Assembly (NCBI RefSeq): GCF_017874615.1
Contig: NZ_JAGIKV010000025.1
Location: forward strand, 1 to 64,000
DNA length: 64,000 bases
Direction of reading: 5' to 3'
DNA from: Paenibacillus xylanexedens
GTDB lineage: Bacteria; Bacillota; Bacilli; Paenibacillales; Paenibacillaceae
Part shown: positions 8,425-17,897 of the stretch, one piece after another
How the letters are laid out: each line of letters opens with the position of its first letter
Position numbering within the stretch: the stretch's first letter is position 1
The notes under the pieces: model-generated
The model's database searches: none
What the model saw: only the letters and a program-made list of their open reading frames with translations
What the model was told of the DNA's origin: nothing
Translations under genes and position numbers: made by a program

Positions 8425-9057
8425 TTAGTACATAAACCGATGGCGGAAGCGTACACGATCAAACTGTTCTTCCGATGTGATCGGCACCTGACTTCCGATA
8501 CGTACCATCAAACAGTTCGCAGGATGTGAACAGATTTCAGGGTCGTCTGTTGCATACCAGGTCATGTCGATTGTCTGCATCAGCCTCTCCATCATTTTGC
8601 GATAATCCCATACGTTTAGTCCGCTGCCCTTCAGATCCCAATGCCAATAATATTCTGTGGTGAAAATAATGTAGTTCTCCATATGTTTATCTTCCAGAGC
8701 CGTAAGCAACATTTCACGTCCAATGCCAAGCGAACGATAGTCGTCCGCAACCTCGATTGCCCCAAGCTCAATCAGATCAGTCATATTGCCCTCGGACCAG
8801 CGTTCACAATCATCTGCATAGTGAAAGGTTACATAGCCGATAATCGTTTCATTTTCGTGTGCAATGATAATTCGTCCTTCTGGCAATGCTGCGATCTCTG
8901 CGAGAGCTTCCTGCTGCTCCGTTGGGCGCCGAAAGGCATCCAGATCCGGATGGAAGGCTAGACGGGTTATCTCATCGGCCTGCACGGGACCTTCAACAGT
9001 AATTCGGTGGCCGGACTTGAAGATGGAACGCATATGATGTTCTTTGATATGTTCCAT
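8425..9057 (-). CDS. acuA: Acetoin utilization protein AcuA, protein lysine acetyltransferase (GNAT)
   Basis: A 210-residue GNAT enzyme. The Bacillus homologue acetylates and inactivates acetyl-CoA synthetase AcsA. The GNAT core is visible as ETIIGYVTFHYADD, then the acetyl-CoA loop ADDYRSLGIGREMLLTA (R-x-x-G-I-G). A GAGAGGAG ribosome site lies 8 bases before the ATG. It is divergent from acsA with a shared 271-base regulatory region, as in Bacillus. acuB and acuC are not adjacent here. Confidence 0.9.
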   Translation of the reverse strand: MEHIKEHHMRSIFKSGHRITVEGPVQADEITRLAFHPDLDAFRRPTEQQEALAEIAALPEGRIIIAHENETIIGYVTFHYADDCERWSEGNMTDLIELGAIEVADDYRSLGIGREMLLTALEDKHMENYIIFTTEYYWHWDLKGSGLNVWDYRKMMERLMQTIDMTWYATDDPEICSHPANCLMVRIGSQVPITSEEQFDRVRFRHRFMY

Positions 9058-9135
9058 GGTTCATGCTCCTCTCTCCCCCTACTTATAGCAAAAATCCAAA
9101 AAATTGAAAAGCCATAGACGACGATTGAAAAGATT

Positions 9136-9144
9136 TGCTATAAT
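9136..9144 (+). promoter_or_regulatory. Extended -10 element, candidate acsA promoter
   Basis: TGCTATAAT, a perfect extended -10 match, in the divergent acuA/acsA region. No good -35 at 17 bases was found. The predicted start near 9151 puts the cre box downstream of transcription initiation. Confidence 0.45.
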
Positions 9145-9234
9145 TGCGTAGACAAAAAATGTTCACAATTCAATACAGTATAGTTAACATCTGTTTGGCC
9201 GAGCAAGTACATGATGAGAAGTTCTCTCTACTAA

Positions 9235-9248
9235 TGTAAGCGCTAACT
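9235..9248 (+). promoter_or_regulatory. cre box (CcpA operator) upstream of acsA
   Basis: TGTAAGCGCTAACT matches the cre consensus TGWAANCGNTNWCA at every specified position except the last (A to T). It lies in the divergent acuA-acsA region, where CcpA control of both genes is known in Bacillus, and ccpA itself is in this window. Confidence 0.75.
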
Positions 9249-9328
9249 GGAAGTTCAGTCAACACAAAGGCAATGAGAAATGACCCCTAACGGGAATCAA
9301 AATGTCGAGTTGAAGGAGGCTGGCAAGC

Positions 9329-11053
9329 ATGAGTCAAGCACATGGTGAGATGCTGCAAACGGTTGTGTCCGAATCTAACCTGGGCGATTACACGGAGGCG
9401 AGAAGCCGGTTCGATTGGGAATCGGTGGAAAGGCACTTTACGTGGCACGCCAGCGGAAAAGTGAACATGGCGCATGAAGCGATTGATCGTCATGTACTGG
9501 AAGGAAGGGGCGGAAAAACCGCTTTATTGTATAGCGATGCTTCACGTGAAGAGTCCTATACTTTCGCTGATCTGAGTGAACAGTCGAGTCGGTTCGGGAA
9601 TGTTCTCCGCAAATATGGCATAGCCAAAGGGGAACGAGTATTTATTTTTATGCCTCGAAGTCCTGAGTTGTATTTTAGTCTCCTGGGTATATTGAAAGCT
9701 GGAGCCATCGCGGGCCCGTTGTTCGAAGCTTTTATGGAAACGGCTGTGAAGGATCGGCTGGAGGATAGCGGAGCAGTGGCACTCGTCACCACTCCGGAAT
9801 TACTGAAACGCATCAAACGTTCCGAATTGCCCGAACTTAAACATATATTTATCGTGGGTGGGGGCGTGCAGACTGAAGAAGGACTCATCGATTTTGATGC
9901 AGAGATGTCTGCCGCTTCGGATGAGATGGAAGTAGAGTGGCTGAATCGTGAGGATGGTTTGCTTATTCATTATACCTCAGGCTCTACGGGTAAACCCAAA
10001 GGGGTGTACCATGTTCAAAATGCCATGATTCAGCACTATTATACAGGTAAGGTTGTTCTGGATTTACGTGAGGATGATGTGTACTGGTGCACTGCTGACC
10101 CAGGTTGGGTGACAGGGACTTCTTACGGTATCTTTGCTCCATGGCTCAACGGAGTGACCAATGTGATACGAGGCGGTCGTTTCAGCCCTCAAGATTGGTA
10201 CAGCACCATCCAGAAGAACAAAGTCACGATCTGGTACAGTGCACCAACGGCCTTCCGTATGCTGATGGGAGCGGGTGAAGAGACCATTGCCCAGCATGAT
10301 CTGAGCAGTCTGCGTCATGTCATGTCTGTCGGTGAACCGCTCAATCCGGAGGTTGTTCGTTGGGGGTGGAAAGCCTATGGTCAGCGAATTCATGATACAT
10401 GGTGGATGACGGAAACAGGTGCACAGCTGATCTGTAACTATCCCGGAATGCCGATCAAGCCTGGCTCCATGGGACGTCCGTTGCCTGGCATCGAAGCAGC
10501 GATTATTGATGATCGTGGGCAGGAATTGCCGCCGTACAGTATGGGTAATCTGGCGATACGGGCACCTTGGCCATCCATGATGGCGAAGATCTGGAAACAC
10601 CCTGCGAAATACGAGGAGTATTTCAGGCTTACGGGTTGGTATGTATCCGGTGACTCCGCTTATATGGATGAAGAAGGATATTTCTGGTTCCAGGGACGGA
10701 TTGATGATGTGATTAATTCGTCAGGCGAGCGTATCGGCCCCTTTGAGGTGGAGAGCAAGCTTGTGGAGCATCCTGCGGTAGCAGAGGCGGGTGTAATCGG
10801 TAAACCGGATGTGACACGTGGGGAGATCATCAAGGCCTTTGTGGCGCTTCGTGAAGGATATGAGGCGACACCGGAGCTGAAAGAAGAGATCTATCGTTTT
10901 GTCAAAGAGGGCCTGTCTGCCCACGCTGCTCCGCGTGAGATTGAGTTTAAGGATAAACTGCCCAAGACACGTTCCGGCAAGATCATGCGGCGTGTCCTGA
11001 AAGCCTGGGAGCTTGATCTGCCAACAGGAGATCTATCCACCATTGAAGACTAA
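9329..11053 (+). CDS. acsA: Acetate-CoA ligase (acetyl-CoA synthetase)
   Basis: Activates acetate to acetyl-CoA through an acetyl-adenylate; an ANL-family enzyme. It has 574 residues. The P-loop-like motif is LLIHYTSGSTGKPKGVYH; adenylate-binding motifs include DTWWMTETGAQ and YVSGDSAYMDEEGYFWFQGR. The C-terminal PKTRSGKIMRRVL carries the catalytic lysine that AcuA-type acetyltransferases modify. It is divergent from acuA and preceded by a cre box. AAGGAGG (9313-9319) lies 9 bases before the ATG. The mechanism implies acetate scavenging when preferred sugars are gone. Confidence 0.95.
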   Translation: MSQAHGEMLQTVVSESNLGDYTEARSRFDWESVERHFTWHASGKVNMAHEAIDRHVLEGRGGKTALLYSDASREESYTFADLSEQSSRFGNVLRKYGIAKGERVFIFMPRSPELYFSLLGILKAGAIAGPLFEAFMETAVKDRLEDSGAVALVTTPELLKRIKRSELPELKHIFIVGGGVQTEEGLIDFDAEMSAASDEMEVEWLNREDGLLIHYTSGSTGKPKGVYHVQNAMIQHYYTGKVVLDLREDDVYWCTADPGWVTGTSYGIFAPWLNGVTNVIRGGRFSPQDWYSTIQKNKVTIWYSAPTAFRMLMGAGEETIAQHDLSSLRHVMSVGEPLNPEVVRWGWKAYGQRIHDTWWMTETGAQLICNYPGMPIKPGSMGRPLPGIEAAIIDDRGQELPPYSMGNLAIRAPWPSMMAKIWKHPAKYEEYFRLTGWYVSGDSAYMDEEGYFWFQGRIDDVINSSGERIGPFEVESKLVEHPAVAEAGVIGKPDVTRGEIIKAFVALREGYEATPELKEEIYRFVKEGLSAHAAPREIEFKDKLPKTRSGKIMRRVLKAWELDLPTGDLSTIED

Positions 11054-11173
11054 CGCGACAGTGCTAGGATCATCAATGTGTCGGTATCGATGGTAATACA
11101 AATGACTGTGGGGAGAAGTTAATACTCTACGAAGCCAAATACAGTGACTCTACCCATTAAAAAAATGGATTGT

Positions 11174-11214
11174 AAAAGCCTGCTTTATGCCATTGGCATG
11201 AAGCAGGCTTTTTT
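11174..11214 (+). terminator. Intrinsic terminator after acsA
   Basis: Stem AAAAGCCTGCTTTATGCC paired with GGCATGAAGCAGGCTTTT, loop ATT, followed by a T-run. It lies 120 bases after the stop codon. Confidence 0.85.
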
Positions 11215-11240
11215 AGCGGCTGCCTGCTGCACATGCAAAT

Positions 11241-11284
11241 AAAAAGCCGCACCCTCAGATACAGTCTGAGGATGCGGCTTGTTT
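11241..11284 (-). terminator. Intrinsic terminator of the penicillin-binding protein gene
   Basis: AAGCCGCACCCTCAGA pairs with TCTGAGGATGCGGCTT. On the minus strand the stem is followed by TTTTTATT; on the plus strand by TTGTTTT, so it may work both ways. Confidence 0.8.
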
Positions 11285-11302
11285 TGGAACGCTATGCATG
11301 AA

Positions 11303-14300
11303 TCAGGGTTGAAAATGTAAGGCTGCAGAAGGTTCGGATTCACCCGCACTGTTGCTGGCAGATACCTTGAACCATCCACTGGTAGATGCGGGTACTCCAT
11401 AATCCATCGTATTACCCGCTGTTGTTCCAATTTTGGTGTAAGGAGCCGAGCCTGTTTCGCTGTAATATACAGCATAACTATCTGCGCTTGGAGTTGACGC
11501 CCATTGTATACGCAGTCCTTGAGAGAGGGCAGATACGCTGACTTGACCAGGTGTGCCTGGGGCTGTCGTTGTTGCATTATCGGTCTGCGTTTCTCCCGGC
11601 GTAATGACTGTACCTGGAACTTCAATCGGCTCATCAATCTCTTCTTCCACAGGAGGAGCTACACCAGCACTATTTACTGTAGCGCTAGGAGCAGACTCTC
11701 TGCCGGCAACATCCACTGCGGTTACATAGAAGGAGAAGTTGCCACCTTGCGCTGCATATGCAGAGAATGATCTGGATTCACCCGTCAGGACAACTTGACC
11801 CTGGTTCTGGAATCCTCCACCGTTTACAGAACGGTACAGACGATAACCCACGACATCATTTTCAGGTGTGGCATTAAATGTAATGACTGCTCTGTCACCC
11901 GAGGTTGAGATGCGTACATTTCCTGGTGCATCAGGAGCTTTGCCGTTATCTGTTCTTGGATCAATCTGTGTTGGCATGTCTGCATCAGCATCTTCAGGAA
12001 GATAATAAGCAAGTGACTCATGTCGACTCATACGTGAGAATGCATTTTGCAATTCTTTGATGAGATCCGAGATTGGTTTTTTACGCTTAATTACTGTTTT
12101 TTCCTTCAACATGTCCGAAGGTGTTCCGTCACGCGGAATATAGTTTACACCATTGTAAGTAATGTACCTGGCTTTGGCGACACCATCATCGCTATCCTTC
12201 GGAACAAACTTGCTGTTGAAAATATCCGTAACAAATTTGTCAGTCATGGATGTTGGCAACTTGCCGCTGTAAGCCGATACCGTGCGCGTTTCGATGCCAG
12301 ACGGTTTTTTGAACGAATCCGTGACGAACAGATCTTTTTGCGTATCGATCACTTCATTCAGGATTTTCGACCACAGTTGCTGCGCACGTTTTCTCTGTGA
12401 TTTACTTTCCAGCGTATTCACTGGCTGTTTGTATCCAACCCACACGCCAAGTGTAACATCTGGTGTATAACCTTCAAACCAGACATCTGCGTAGTTTTGA
12501 GTGGAACCCGTTTTACCTACGATTGGCACACTCTTGGAATATTTGTAATTTTCACGTACTTTATCTGCCGTTCCTTCTGTAATAACGGTCCGCAGCATAT
12601 CGGTCATCAGGTATGCTGTCTGCTCCGAGAAGGCTTGGACAGGTTCAGTATCATGTTTATAAACGATGTTTCCTTTGGAATCTACAATTTTGCTAATCAT
12701 GTAAGAATCGTTATATACACCATTATTGGCGATAGCACCATAGGCACTGGTTAATTCTTCAACGGTTACACCGTATTGGAGACCTCCGAGAACACCGGTC
12801 TGAGCCTGATAGTCTTCCTTCTGAATGGTGGTAATCCCCAGTTTCTTGGCGAAGGTCCAAGCCTTCTCGATCCCTACTTCTTCATTAAACAACTTCAGAG
12901 CCGGTATATTAAGAGAATAATTCAGTGCTCTGCGGGCAGTGACCAGTCCCTGATACCGGTTGTTGGCATTCTTGGCAATGTGGTAGCCGCTCGGACCATT
13001 TTTGAGAATGATCGGTGAGTCATCAATAATTGAAGCTGGCTGAACAAGACCTTCATCTAGCGCAGGAAGATAAGCTGCAATAGGTTTCATCGTTGAACCT
13101 GGCTGACGTACCATCTGTGTTGCATAGTTCATCTGTTCATCCTGGAAATCCCGACCCTCAATCATACCTAGAATAGCACCGGTTTTGTGATTAATCAGCA
13201 TAGCAGCAGTTTGTTCTTTTCCTTTGACAGGATCATCAGCTGAGAAATTGCTGTCATCTTCCGCAATGGTACGCATCGTTTTGTAGATACTTTTGTTGAT
13301 GGTCGTGTATATACGATATCCACCTGTCCGCAGTTGCGTCTGAGCTTCCTCTAATAATGCACTGCTTTCCTTCTGAGGTGTGTCTGCATCCGTAGCTTTG
13401 TCTGTAGATTCAGCTGTGTCGGAATTCAACTGTTTCATCAAAATCTGTGCAGCTTGTCGTTCCGTTTCCATCATAAGATATGGATAAGTGTTGTAAGCCT
13501 TGATGGTCTTCGGAGCGAGTGAGCTTTTGATATCAAAAGCAAGGGCTTCGTCATACTCGGGCTGATTGATTTTGCCCAGTTCAAGCATACGGCGCAGTAC
13601 CAGATGCTGACGGTTGATTGCGCGGTCAAAATTCTCCTCTACAAAATCACCTTTACCGTTAAAAGCGGAGTAAGAGGAGGGGAGTTGTGGCAATCCAGCA
13701 AGATAAGCAGCTTGAGCGATGTTGATTTTTTCCAGATCGTTAATATTGAACAATCCTTTGGCGGCCGCTTTGATTCCGTAAACGTTGTATCCGCTGGAAC
13801 CATTACCAAAAGGAACTTTGTTCAGATAGGCTGTCATGATCTCGTCTTTGGTCAGGAAACGTTCGAGTCGGAGTGAGAGCAAAATTTCTTTCACTTTCCG
13901 ATCTTCCGTGCGATCCAGATTCAAAAACACACGACGCGCCAATTGCTGAGTCAGTGTACTACCGCCGGTTTGTACTGATTCTTTCAGCACTTTCTGTTTC
14001 ACGGCACGTAGGGTTCCGCTCATGTCTACACCTTTATGTTCGTAAAAATGATTGTCTTCAATCGAAATGACAGCATCAATAACCTTCTGTGGGATCTGGT
14101 CCGTAGTGACCGGACGCCTGTCTTCTTCCGTACGTAATTGACCGATCGGACTGCCGTCGGCAAAGTAAGCAAAGCCTGTGATGGAGTTTTCGCTGACTTT
14201 TTGTTCAATCAGGGCCCTTGAACGGACAGGCTCGTCTTTCACAATGGAACTGACGTATCCCATCAAAGCACCGCCTACAAATAGTGCCCCCATAAATCCA

Positions 14301-14398
14301 AGGACAACCATCCATTTGACGAAACTTCCCAGTCTGCGGGCAAAGCTACGTTTGCGTACAGGCTGTTCATCGGGCTTTTTCTTATTAACATCAACCAT
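11303..14398 (-). CDS. Class A penicillin-binding protein 1A with two C-terminal fibronectin type III domains
   Basis: Bifunctional peptidoglycan synthase of 1031 residues, anchored by one membrane segment (about 29-50). The GT51 glycosyltransferase carries the catalytic Glu114 in SIEDNHFYEHKG and GGSTLTQQLARR. The transpeptidase has nucleophile Ser435 (STMK), SLN at 495-497 and KTGST at 629-633, so all catalytic motifs are intact. After about residue 790 there are two Fn3 modules (starting PDAPGNVRIST and TPGQVSVSALS) separated by an acidic Pro/Thr linker. The ribosome site AAAGGAGG and an extended -10 precede it. Monocistronic between terminators. Confidence 0.93.
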   Translation of the reverse strand: MVDVNKKKPDEQPVRKRSFARRLGSFVKWMVVLGFMGALFVGGALMGYVSSIVKDEPVRSRALIEQKVSENSITGFAYFADGSPIGQLRTEEDRRPVTTDQIPQKVIDAVISIEDNHFYEHKGVDMSGTLRAVKQKVLKESVQTGGSTLTQQLARRVFLNLDRTEDRKVKEILLSLRLERFLTKDEIMTAYLNKVPFGNGSSGYNVYGIKAAAKGLFNINDLEKINIAQAAYLAGLPQLPSSYSAFNGKGDFVEENFDRAINRQHLVLRRMLELGKINQPEYDEALAFDIKSSLAPKTIKAYNTYPYLMMETERQAAQILMKQLNSDTAESTDKATDADTPQKESSALLEEAQTQLRTGGYRIYTTINKSIYKTMRTIAEDDSNFSADDPVKGKEQTAAMLINHKTGAILGMIEGRDFQDEQMNYATQMVRQPGSTMKPIAAYLPALDEGLVQPASIIDDSPIILKNGPSGYHIAKNANNRYQGLVTARRALNYSLNIPALKLFNEEVGIEKAWTFAKKLGITTIQKEDYQAQTGVLGGLQYGVTVEELTSAYGAIANNGVYNDSYMISKIVDSKGNIVYKHDTEPVQAFSEQTAYLMTDMLRTVITEGTADKVRENYKYSKSVPIVGKTGSTQNYADVWFEGYTPDVTLGVWVGYKQPVNTLESKSQRKRAQQLWSKILNEVIDTQKDLFVTDSFKKPSGIETRTVSAYSGKLPTSMTDKFVTDIFNSKFVPKDSDDGVAKARYITYNGVNYIPRDGTPSDMLKEKTVIKRKKPISDLIKELQNAFSRMSRHESLAYYLPEDADADMPTQIDPRTDNGKAPDAPGNVRISTSGDRAVITFNATPENDVVGYRLYRSVNGGGFQNQGQVVLTGESRSFSAYAAQGGNFSFYVTAVDVAGRESAPSATVNSAGVAPPVEEEIDEPIEVPGTVITPGETQTDNATTTAPGTPGQVSVSALSQGLRIQWASTPSADSYAVYYSETGSAPYTKIGTTAGNTMDYGVPASTSGWFKVSASNSAGESEPSAALHFQP

Positions 14399-14427
14399 TC
14401 AGTGTCTTCCTCCTTTTAACAGCACTT

Positions 14428-14436
14428 ATTATAGCA
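14428..14436 (-). promoter_or_regulatory. Extended -10 promoter element for the PBP gene
   Basis: On the minus strand TGCTATAAT, about 30 bases before the start codon, with no clear -35 (TGCAAA at 16 bases). Confidence 0.5.
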
Positions 14437-14560
14437 TAAAAAGGCGGGTTTGCATGCCTGAGAAATACAAGTAATGGTCGAAATTTGCCATTCTGCCATG
14501 CATTATGCTATATATCATGCGATATTGAAGCACATTTCATGAGTTGTAAGCCAAAATAAG

Positions 14561-14597
14561 CAGGCCACCTCCATGCTGAGGTGCATAGGGTGGCCTG
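14561..14597 (-). terminator. Hairpin downstream of the chemoreceptor gene
   Basis: CAGGCCACC pairs with GGTGGCCTG around a smaller internal stem. The T-run on the minus strand is weak (CTTATTTT), so efficiency is uncertain. Confidence 0.55.
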
Positions 14598-14627
14598 AAT
14601 GATGTGTCGTATTGGAGGTCTTCTACA

Positions 14628-16733
14628 TTAGGTTTTGAATCGTTGAATCAGCTCTAATAGTTCCTGGGTAAGATTAGCCAGTGAGGCAGATGCCGCCGTA
14701 ATCTCTTCCATGGATGCGAGTTGTTCTTCAGAGGCAGAGGCTACACGAGTTGCGTGATCTGCTGTCTCATGACCAATGGTTTTGAGTTGCACTAACGTGG
14801 CATCAACCTGTTGTGATCCAGCTGACATCTGCTGCGCAATGGCTGAGACATGCTCAATCTGCTCATTAACATCTGAAATCTGTGATGAAATCGAGAGGAA
14901 TAGTTCACCACTCTCATTAATCACTTCCGCTATATGGCTCACCTCGGCATTCCCATGTTCCATATTTCCAACGAGAGAAAGGACCTCTTGCTGAACGCTA
15001 TGAATTAACGCTGCAATCTGCGCTGCTGATACTCTGGATTGTTCAGCCAGATTACGAATCTCAGAAGCAACAACACCGAACCCGCGCCCGTGTTCACCTG
15101 CTCGCGATGCTTCAATGGAAGCATTAAGTGCAAGTAGGTTGGTTTGACGGCTAACTTCCGTGATCATGCCTGTAATATGGCCAATCTCTTCCGAACGTTG
15201 GCGGAAATTCTCCAGTGCGGTCATCGACGTCTGCACAGAAGAAGTGGCACTATCGACCATACGCATAGCGGACTGAATCTTATCAGTTCCGATGGTTGTT
15301 CGTTCGGCTACAGTTCGCGATGAATCGGATACATCGGAGGCGGCCTTTGCAATTCTTCCGATCCCTGCAGATATTTCATTCATGGAACGGGAGGACTCTT
15401 GCAGCTCCTGCACCTGTTTACCTGCTTTATCTGCAAGTTCGACTCCTGTTAATGCAATCAGTTCGGCTGCTTTACCTGTTTCTTCGGCACCTGCGGTCAA
15501 CTGTTGAGAGGTGGAGCCGACAGATAAAGCATGTTCAGATATAACCGATATGGTATGACGCAGGGTATCCATCATCTGATTCATATGACCCGCCATGATG
15601 CCAAATTCATCTTTGGATCGTACAGGTAACTTTTGTGTGAAATCTCCGCCAGCCAGCTGTCCAGCGACGATATTAACTTGATTCAACTGCCTTACAATGG
15701 AGACGATGGTGTAGGTAACCACACCTGCAAGCAGAAGTACTGCCAGTGCGGCAATCAGTATGGACCAGTTCAAGCTGTCATAGAAGGGTTGAAGGATATG
15801 GCTCTTTGGCAACGCCGATACAAGGTACCAGTTGGAATCTGTTCCTTGTAACCTGGCAGGCTCGGCAATAAATAGTTCTTCACCTACTTCAGGGTCTGTA
15901 GCGTAAAACTGAGACTCGCCAGACTGTATACGCTGAATGACTGTCTTCATTTCAGATGGAATTACGGCTCCTTCATGAGCCAACTCCGGTTTGGAGCCGT
16001 GTGCAGCAATCTGTCCTTCGCTAGTAATAAGCATGGCATAACCCTGATCCGGATTAAGTGATGCTATATTTTGCTGAAAACGATCAATGGTAAAGTCGGC
16101 CCCCACAATGCCCAGAAAAGTTTTGTTTTCATCTAATAGAGGGAGGACAATCGAAACGAGCAGTGTTTCTTTTCCACCAACCGTGTAGGTAACAGGCTCG
16201 GACCAATAGATGGATTTGGTTTTCTTTGGCTGCTGATAGTAAGTACTAGTTTCACCGCTTCCCTCATAAGTAGGCATAGGCTCAAAATGCAGGGAGTTGC
16301 CATCGCGTATAACGTATGGAACGAATCGACCCGTAGCATCATCATATTCTTTTTTGTTGATGTGCTCCGCATCGTTTCCATCAAAGGCATTCGGTTCCCA
16401 GCCCGTATAAAAGCCAAAAACTTTCTCGTCCTTCTTCAGATATTGTTCAAGGAGTCTGACGACTTCTTCACGGTTGAGTGATCCGTTCTGAGCGGCATCC
16501 AATAACGTGGTACTCATGGTGTCCAATGTGTTTTTAACCTGATTAATGTCAGTCATAAACTCATTCGTAGCCCGGTTTGCTGCCTGTCCAGCAACGGTTT
16601 CGCCGTACTGGAGGCTTTTGTCGTAAATGGATTTGGTATTAAATGCAATCAGGGCTCCAATACAACAGAGTAATACGATCCCGAGTAAAAGTCCAAGCTT
16701 AACAGCAAGCTTGCGATTGCGAAAAAAATGCAT
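14628..16733 (-). CDS. Methyl-accepting chemotaxis protein with extracytoplasmic dCache sensor
   Basis: Transmembrane chemoreceptor of 701 residues. TM1 is at about 11-31 (LGLLLGIVLLCCIGALIAF). A large extracytoplasmic sensor of the double-Cache type (GFYTGWEPNAF, GIVGADFTIDRFQQ) covers about 35-300. TM2 is at about 325-350, followed by a HAMP (IVAGQLAGGDFTQKLP) and a signalling coiled coil. The hairpin tip EVSRQTNLLALNASIEASRA is the conserved CheA/CheW contact. The ligand is unknown. SD GAGGGGG lies upstream. No other chemotaxis gene is nearby, as is common for orphan receptors. Confidence 0.92.
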   Translation of the reverse strand: MHFFRNRKLAVKLGLLLGIVLLCCIGALIAFNTKSIYDKSLQYGETVAGQAANRATNEFMTDINQVKNTLDTMSTTLLDAAQNGSLNREEVVRLLEQYLKKDEKVFGFYTGWEPNAFDGNDAEHINKKEYDDATGRFVPYVIRDGNSLHFEPMPTYEGSGETSTYYQQPKKTKSIYWSEPVTYTVGGKETLLVSIVLPLLDENKTFLGIVGADFTIDRFQQNIASLNPDQGYAMLITSEGQIAAHGSKPELAHEGAVIPSEMKTVIQRIQSGESQFYATDPEVGEELFIAEPARLQGTDSNWYLVSALPKSHILQPFYDSLNWSILIAALAVLLLAGVVTYTIVSIVRQLNQVNIVAGQLAGGDFTQKLPVRSKDEFGIMAGHMNQMMDTLRHTISVISEHALSVGSTSQQLTAGAEETGKAAELIALTGVELADKAGKQVQELQESSRSMNEISAGIGRIAKAASDVSDSSRTVAERTTIGTDKIQSAMRMVDSATSSVQTSMTALENFRQRSEEIGHITGMITEVSRQTNLLALNASIEASRAGEHGRGFGVVASEIRNLAEQSRVSAAQIAALIHSVQQEVLSLVGNMEHGNAEVSHIAEVINESGELFLSISSQISDVNEQIEHVSAIAQQMSAGSQQVDATLVQLKTIGHETADHATRVASASEEQLASMEEITAASASLANLTQELLELIQRFKT

Positions 16734-16856
16734 GTTTTAATCCCCCTCGATGTTATTCTTGTGATGTATATACGGATGTGTGCTTCTCCTGAAGGGAGTC
16801 TATATTTTATATCGTTATTTACGTTCCTATAATGAAGATAATTAAAAAAAAGCATA

Positions 16857-16892
16857 GAAAAACAGCTGCCGAGAAAATCTCGACAGCTGTTT
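16857..16892 (-). terminator. Intrinsic terminator of rpsD
   Basis: AAACAGCTG/CAGCTGTTT enclosing CGAGA/TCTCG; on the minus strand it is followed by TTTTCTATGC and a long T-tract. Confidence 0.88.
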
Positions 16893-16921
16893 GGAGTGAA
16901 ACTTTAATGTGATTGCAACGA

Positions 16922-17521
16922 TTAACGGTTGTAGAACTCGACGATTTGTTTTTCATCGATGTCTTGGGACAATTCAGCACGCTCAGGCAAGCGGATGAAT
17001 TTACCTTCTACAGCTGCTTCGTTGTATTCAACGTATGCTGGAAGATGCGAACGGCCTTCCAAAGCTTCTTTAATGGAAGAAAGAGCGCGGCTCTTCTCAC
17101 GCAAGCCGATTACATCGCCAGTGCTTACTTGGTAAGAAGCGATATCGACTTTTTTGCCGTTTACAGTTACGTGACCGTGTGCTACCAACTGACGCGCTCC
17201 AGCGCGGGAGTTAGCGAACCCAAGGCGGTAAACGAGGTTGTCAAGGCGGCACTCAAGCAAGAACATGAAGTTCTCACCGGCAATACCTTGCATTTTTTGA
17301 GCCTTAGAGAACAGTGTGCGGAATTGCTTCTCGCCCAAACCGTACATGTGGCGCAATTTTTGTTTTTCTTGCAATTGCATACCGTAGTTGCTGATTTTTC
17401 TGCGTTGGTTAGCTCCGTGCTGACCTGGAGGGAAAGGACGTTTCAATTCTTTGCCTGTTCCGCTAAGGGAAATGCCGAGGCGACGGCTCAATTTAAATTT
17501 AGGACCAGTGTAACGTGCCAT
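16922..17521 (-). CDS. rpsD: 30S ribosomal protein S4
   Basis: Primary 16S rRNA-binding protein of the small subunit; 199 residues. It begins MARYTGPKFKLSRRLGISLSG and has the S4 RNA-binding domain (LDNLVYRLGFANSRAGARQLVAHGH). The N-terminal region lacks the CxxC zinc cysteines, so this is the zinc-independent type. As in Bacillus, rpsD stands alone rather than in the alpha operon. A 190-base leader precedes it. SD AAAGGAGC is upstream. Confidence 0.97.
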   Translation of the reverse strand: MARYTGPKFKLSRRLGISLSGTGKELKRPFPPGQHGANQRRKISNYGMQLQEKQKLRHMYGLGEKQFRTLFSKAQKMQGIAGENFMFLLECRLDNLVYRLGFANSRAGARQLVAHGHVTVNGKKVDIASYQVSTGDVIGLREKSRALSSIKEALEGRSHLPAYVEYNEAAVEGKFIRLPERAELSQDIDEKQIVEFYNR

Positions 17522-17711
17522 GTTTAAAGTAGCTCCTTTTTAGTTAAAGTTCATATTAGGGCTCTGTTTGCGCTCCAATTTGTTGATGCGGGCTTGGCCT
17601 CGCATAGAACGATCAGGAAAGTTCAGCCGCTGTCCTGAAAGCAACAAAAAGAATGAGGGTGACACAACCGGTAATGCCCAAATTTAAAGACCCATTAGTA
17701 GTCTTCATCAA
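17522..17711 (-). promoter_or_regulatory. Long structured rpsD leader, candidate S4 autoregulatory RNA
   Basis: The predicted transcript carries about 190 bases of 5' untranslated RNA. On the minus strand it contains hairpins such as TCAGGA/TCCTGA (about 17610-17635) and GCGAGGCC/GGGC-type pairing near 17590-17605. rpsD autoregulation through a leader is established for B. subtilis; whether this leader has the same fold was not computed. Confidence 0.45.
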
Positions 17712-17717
17712 CAATTT

Positions 17718-17746
17718 ATATTACAGTTTAAGAGAAACAAAGTCAA
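17718..17746 (-). promoter_or_regulatory. rpsD promoter
   Basis: Minus strand TTGACT (17741-17746), a 17-base spacer and TAATAT (17718-17723). Confidence 0.65.
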
Positions 17747-17897
17747 GTGTAGAATAAAAGCAAAAAAACGTCTAAATTTGTCGATAGGTCATTGGGCCTA
17801 AAATAATGGGACAATTTTCTGAAATATGGATGCAAAAAAGGTTTAAACAGAGTAAAATAGATTGTATCTTAACTTTAAATCATCTTTATGTAGCAAG

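Noticed and set aside
16913..17527. Long plus-strand ORF opposite rpsD
   Set aside because: Shadow of the conserved ribosomal protein gene; no protein-like motifs and no ribosome site.
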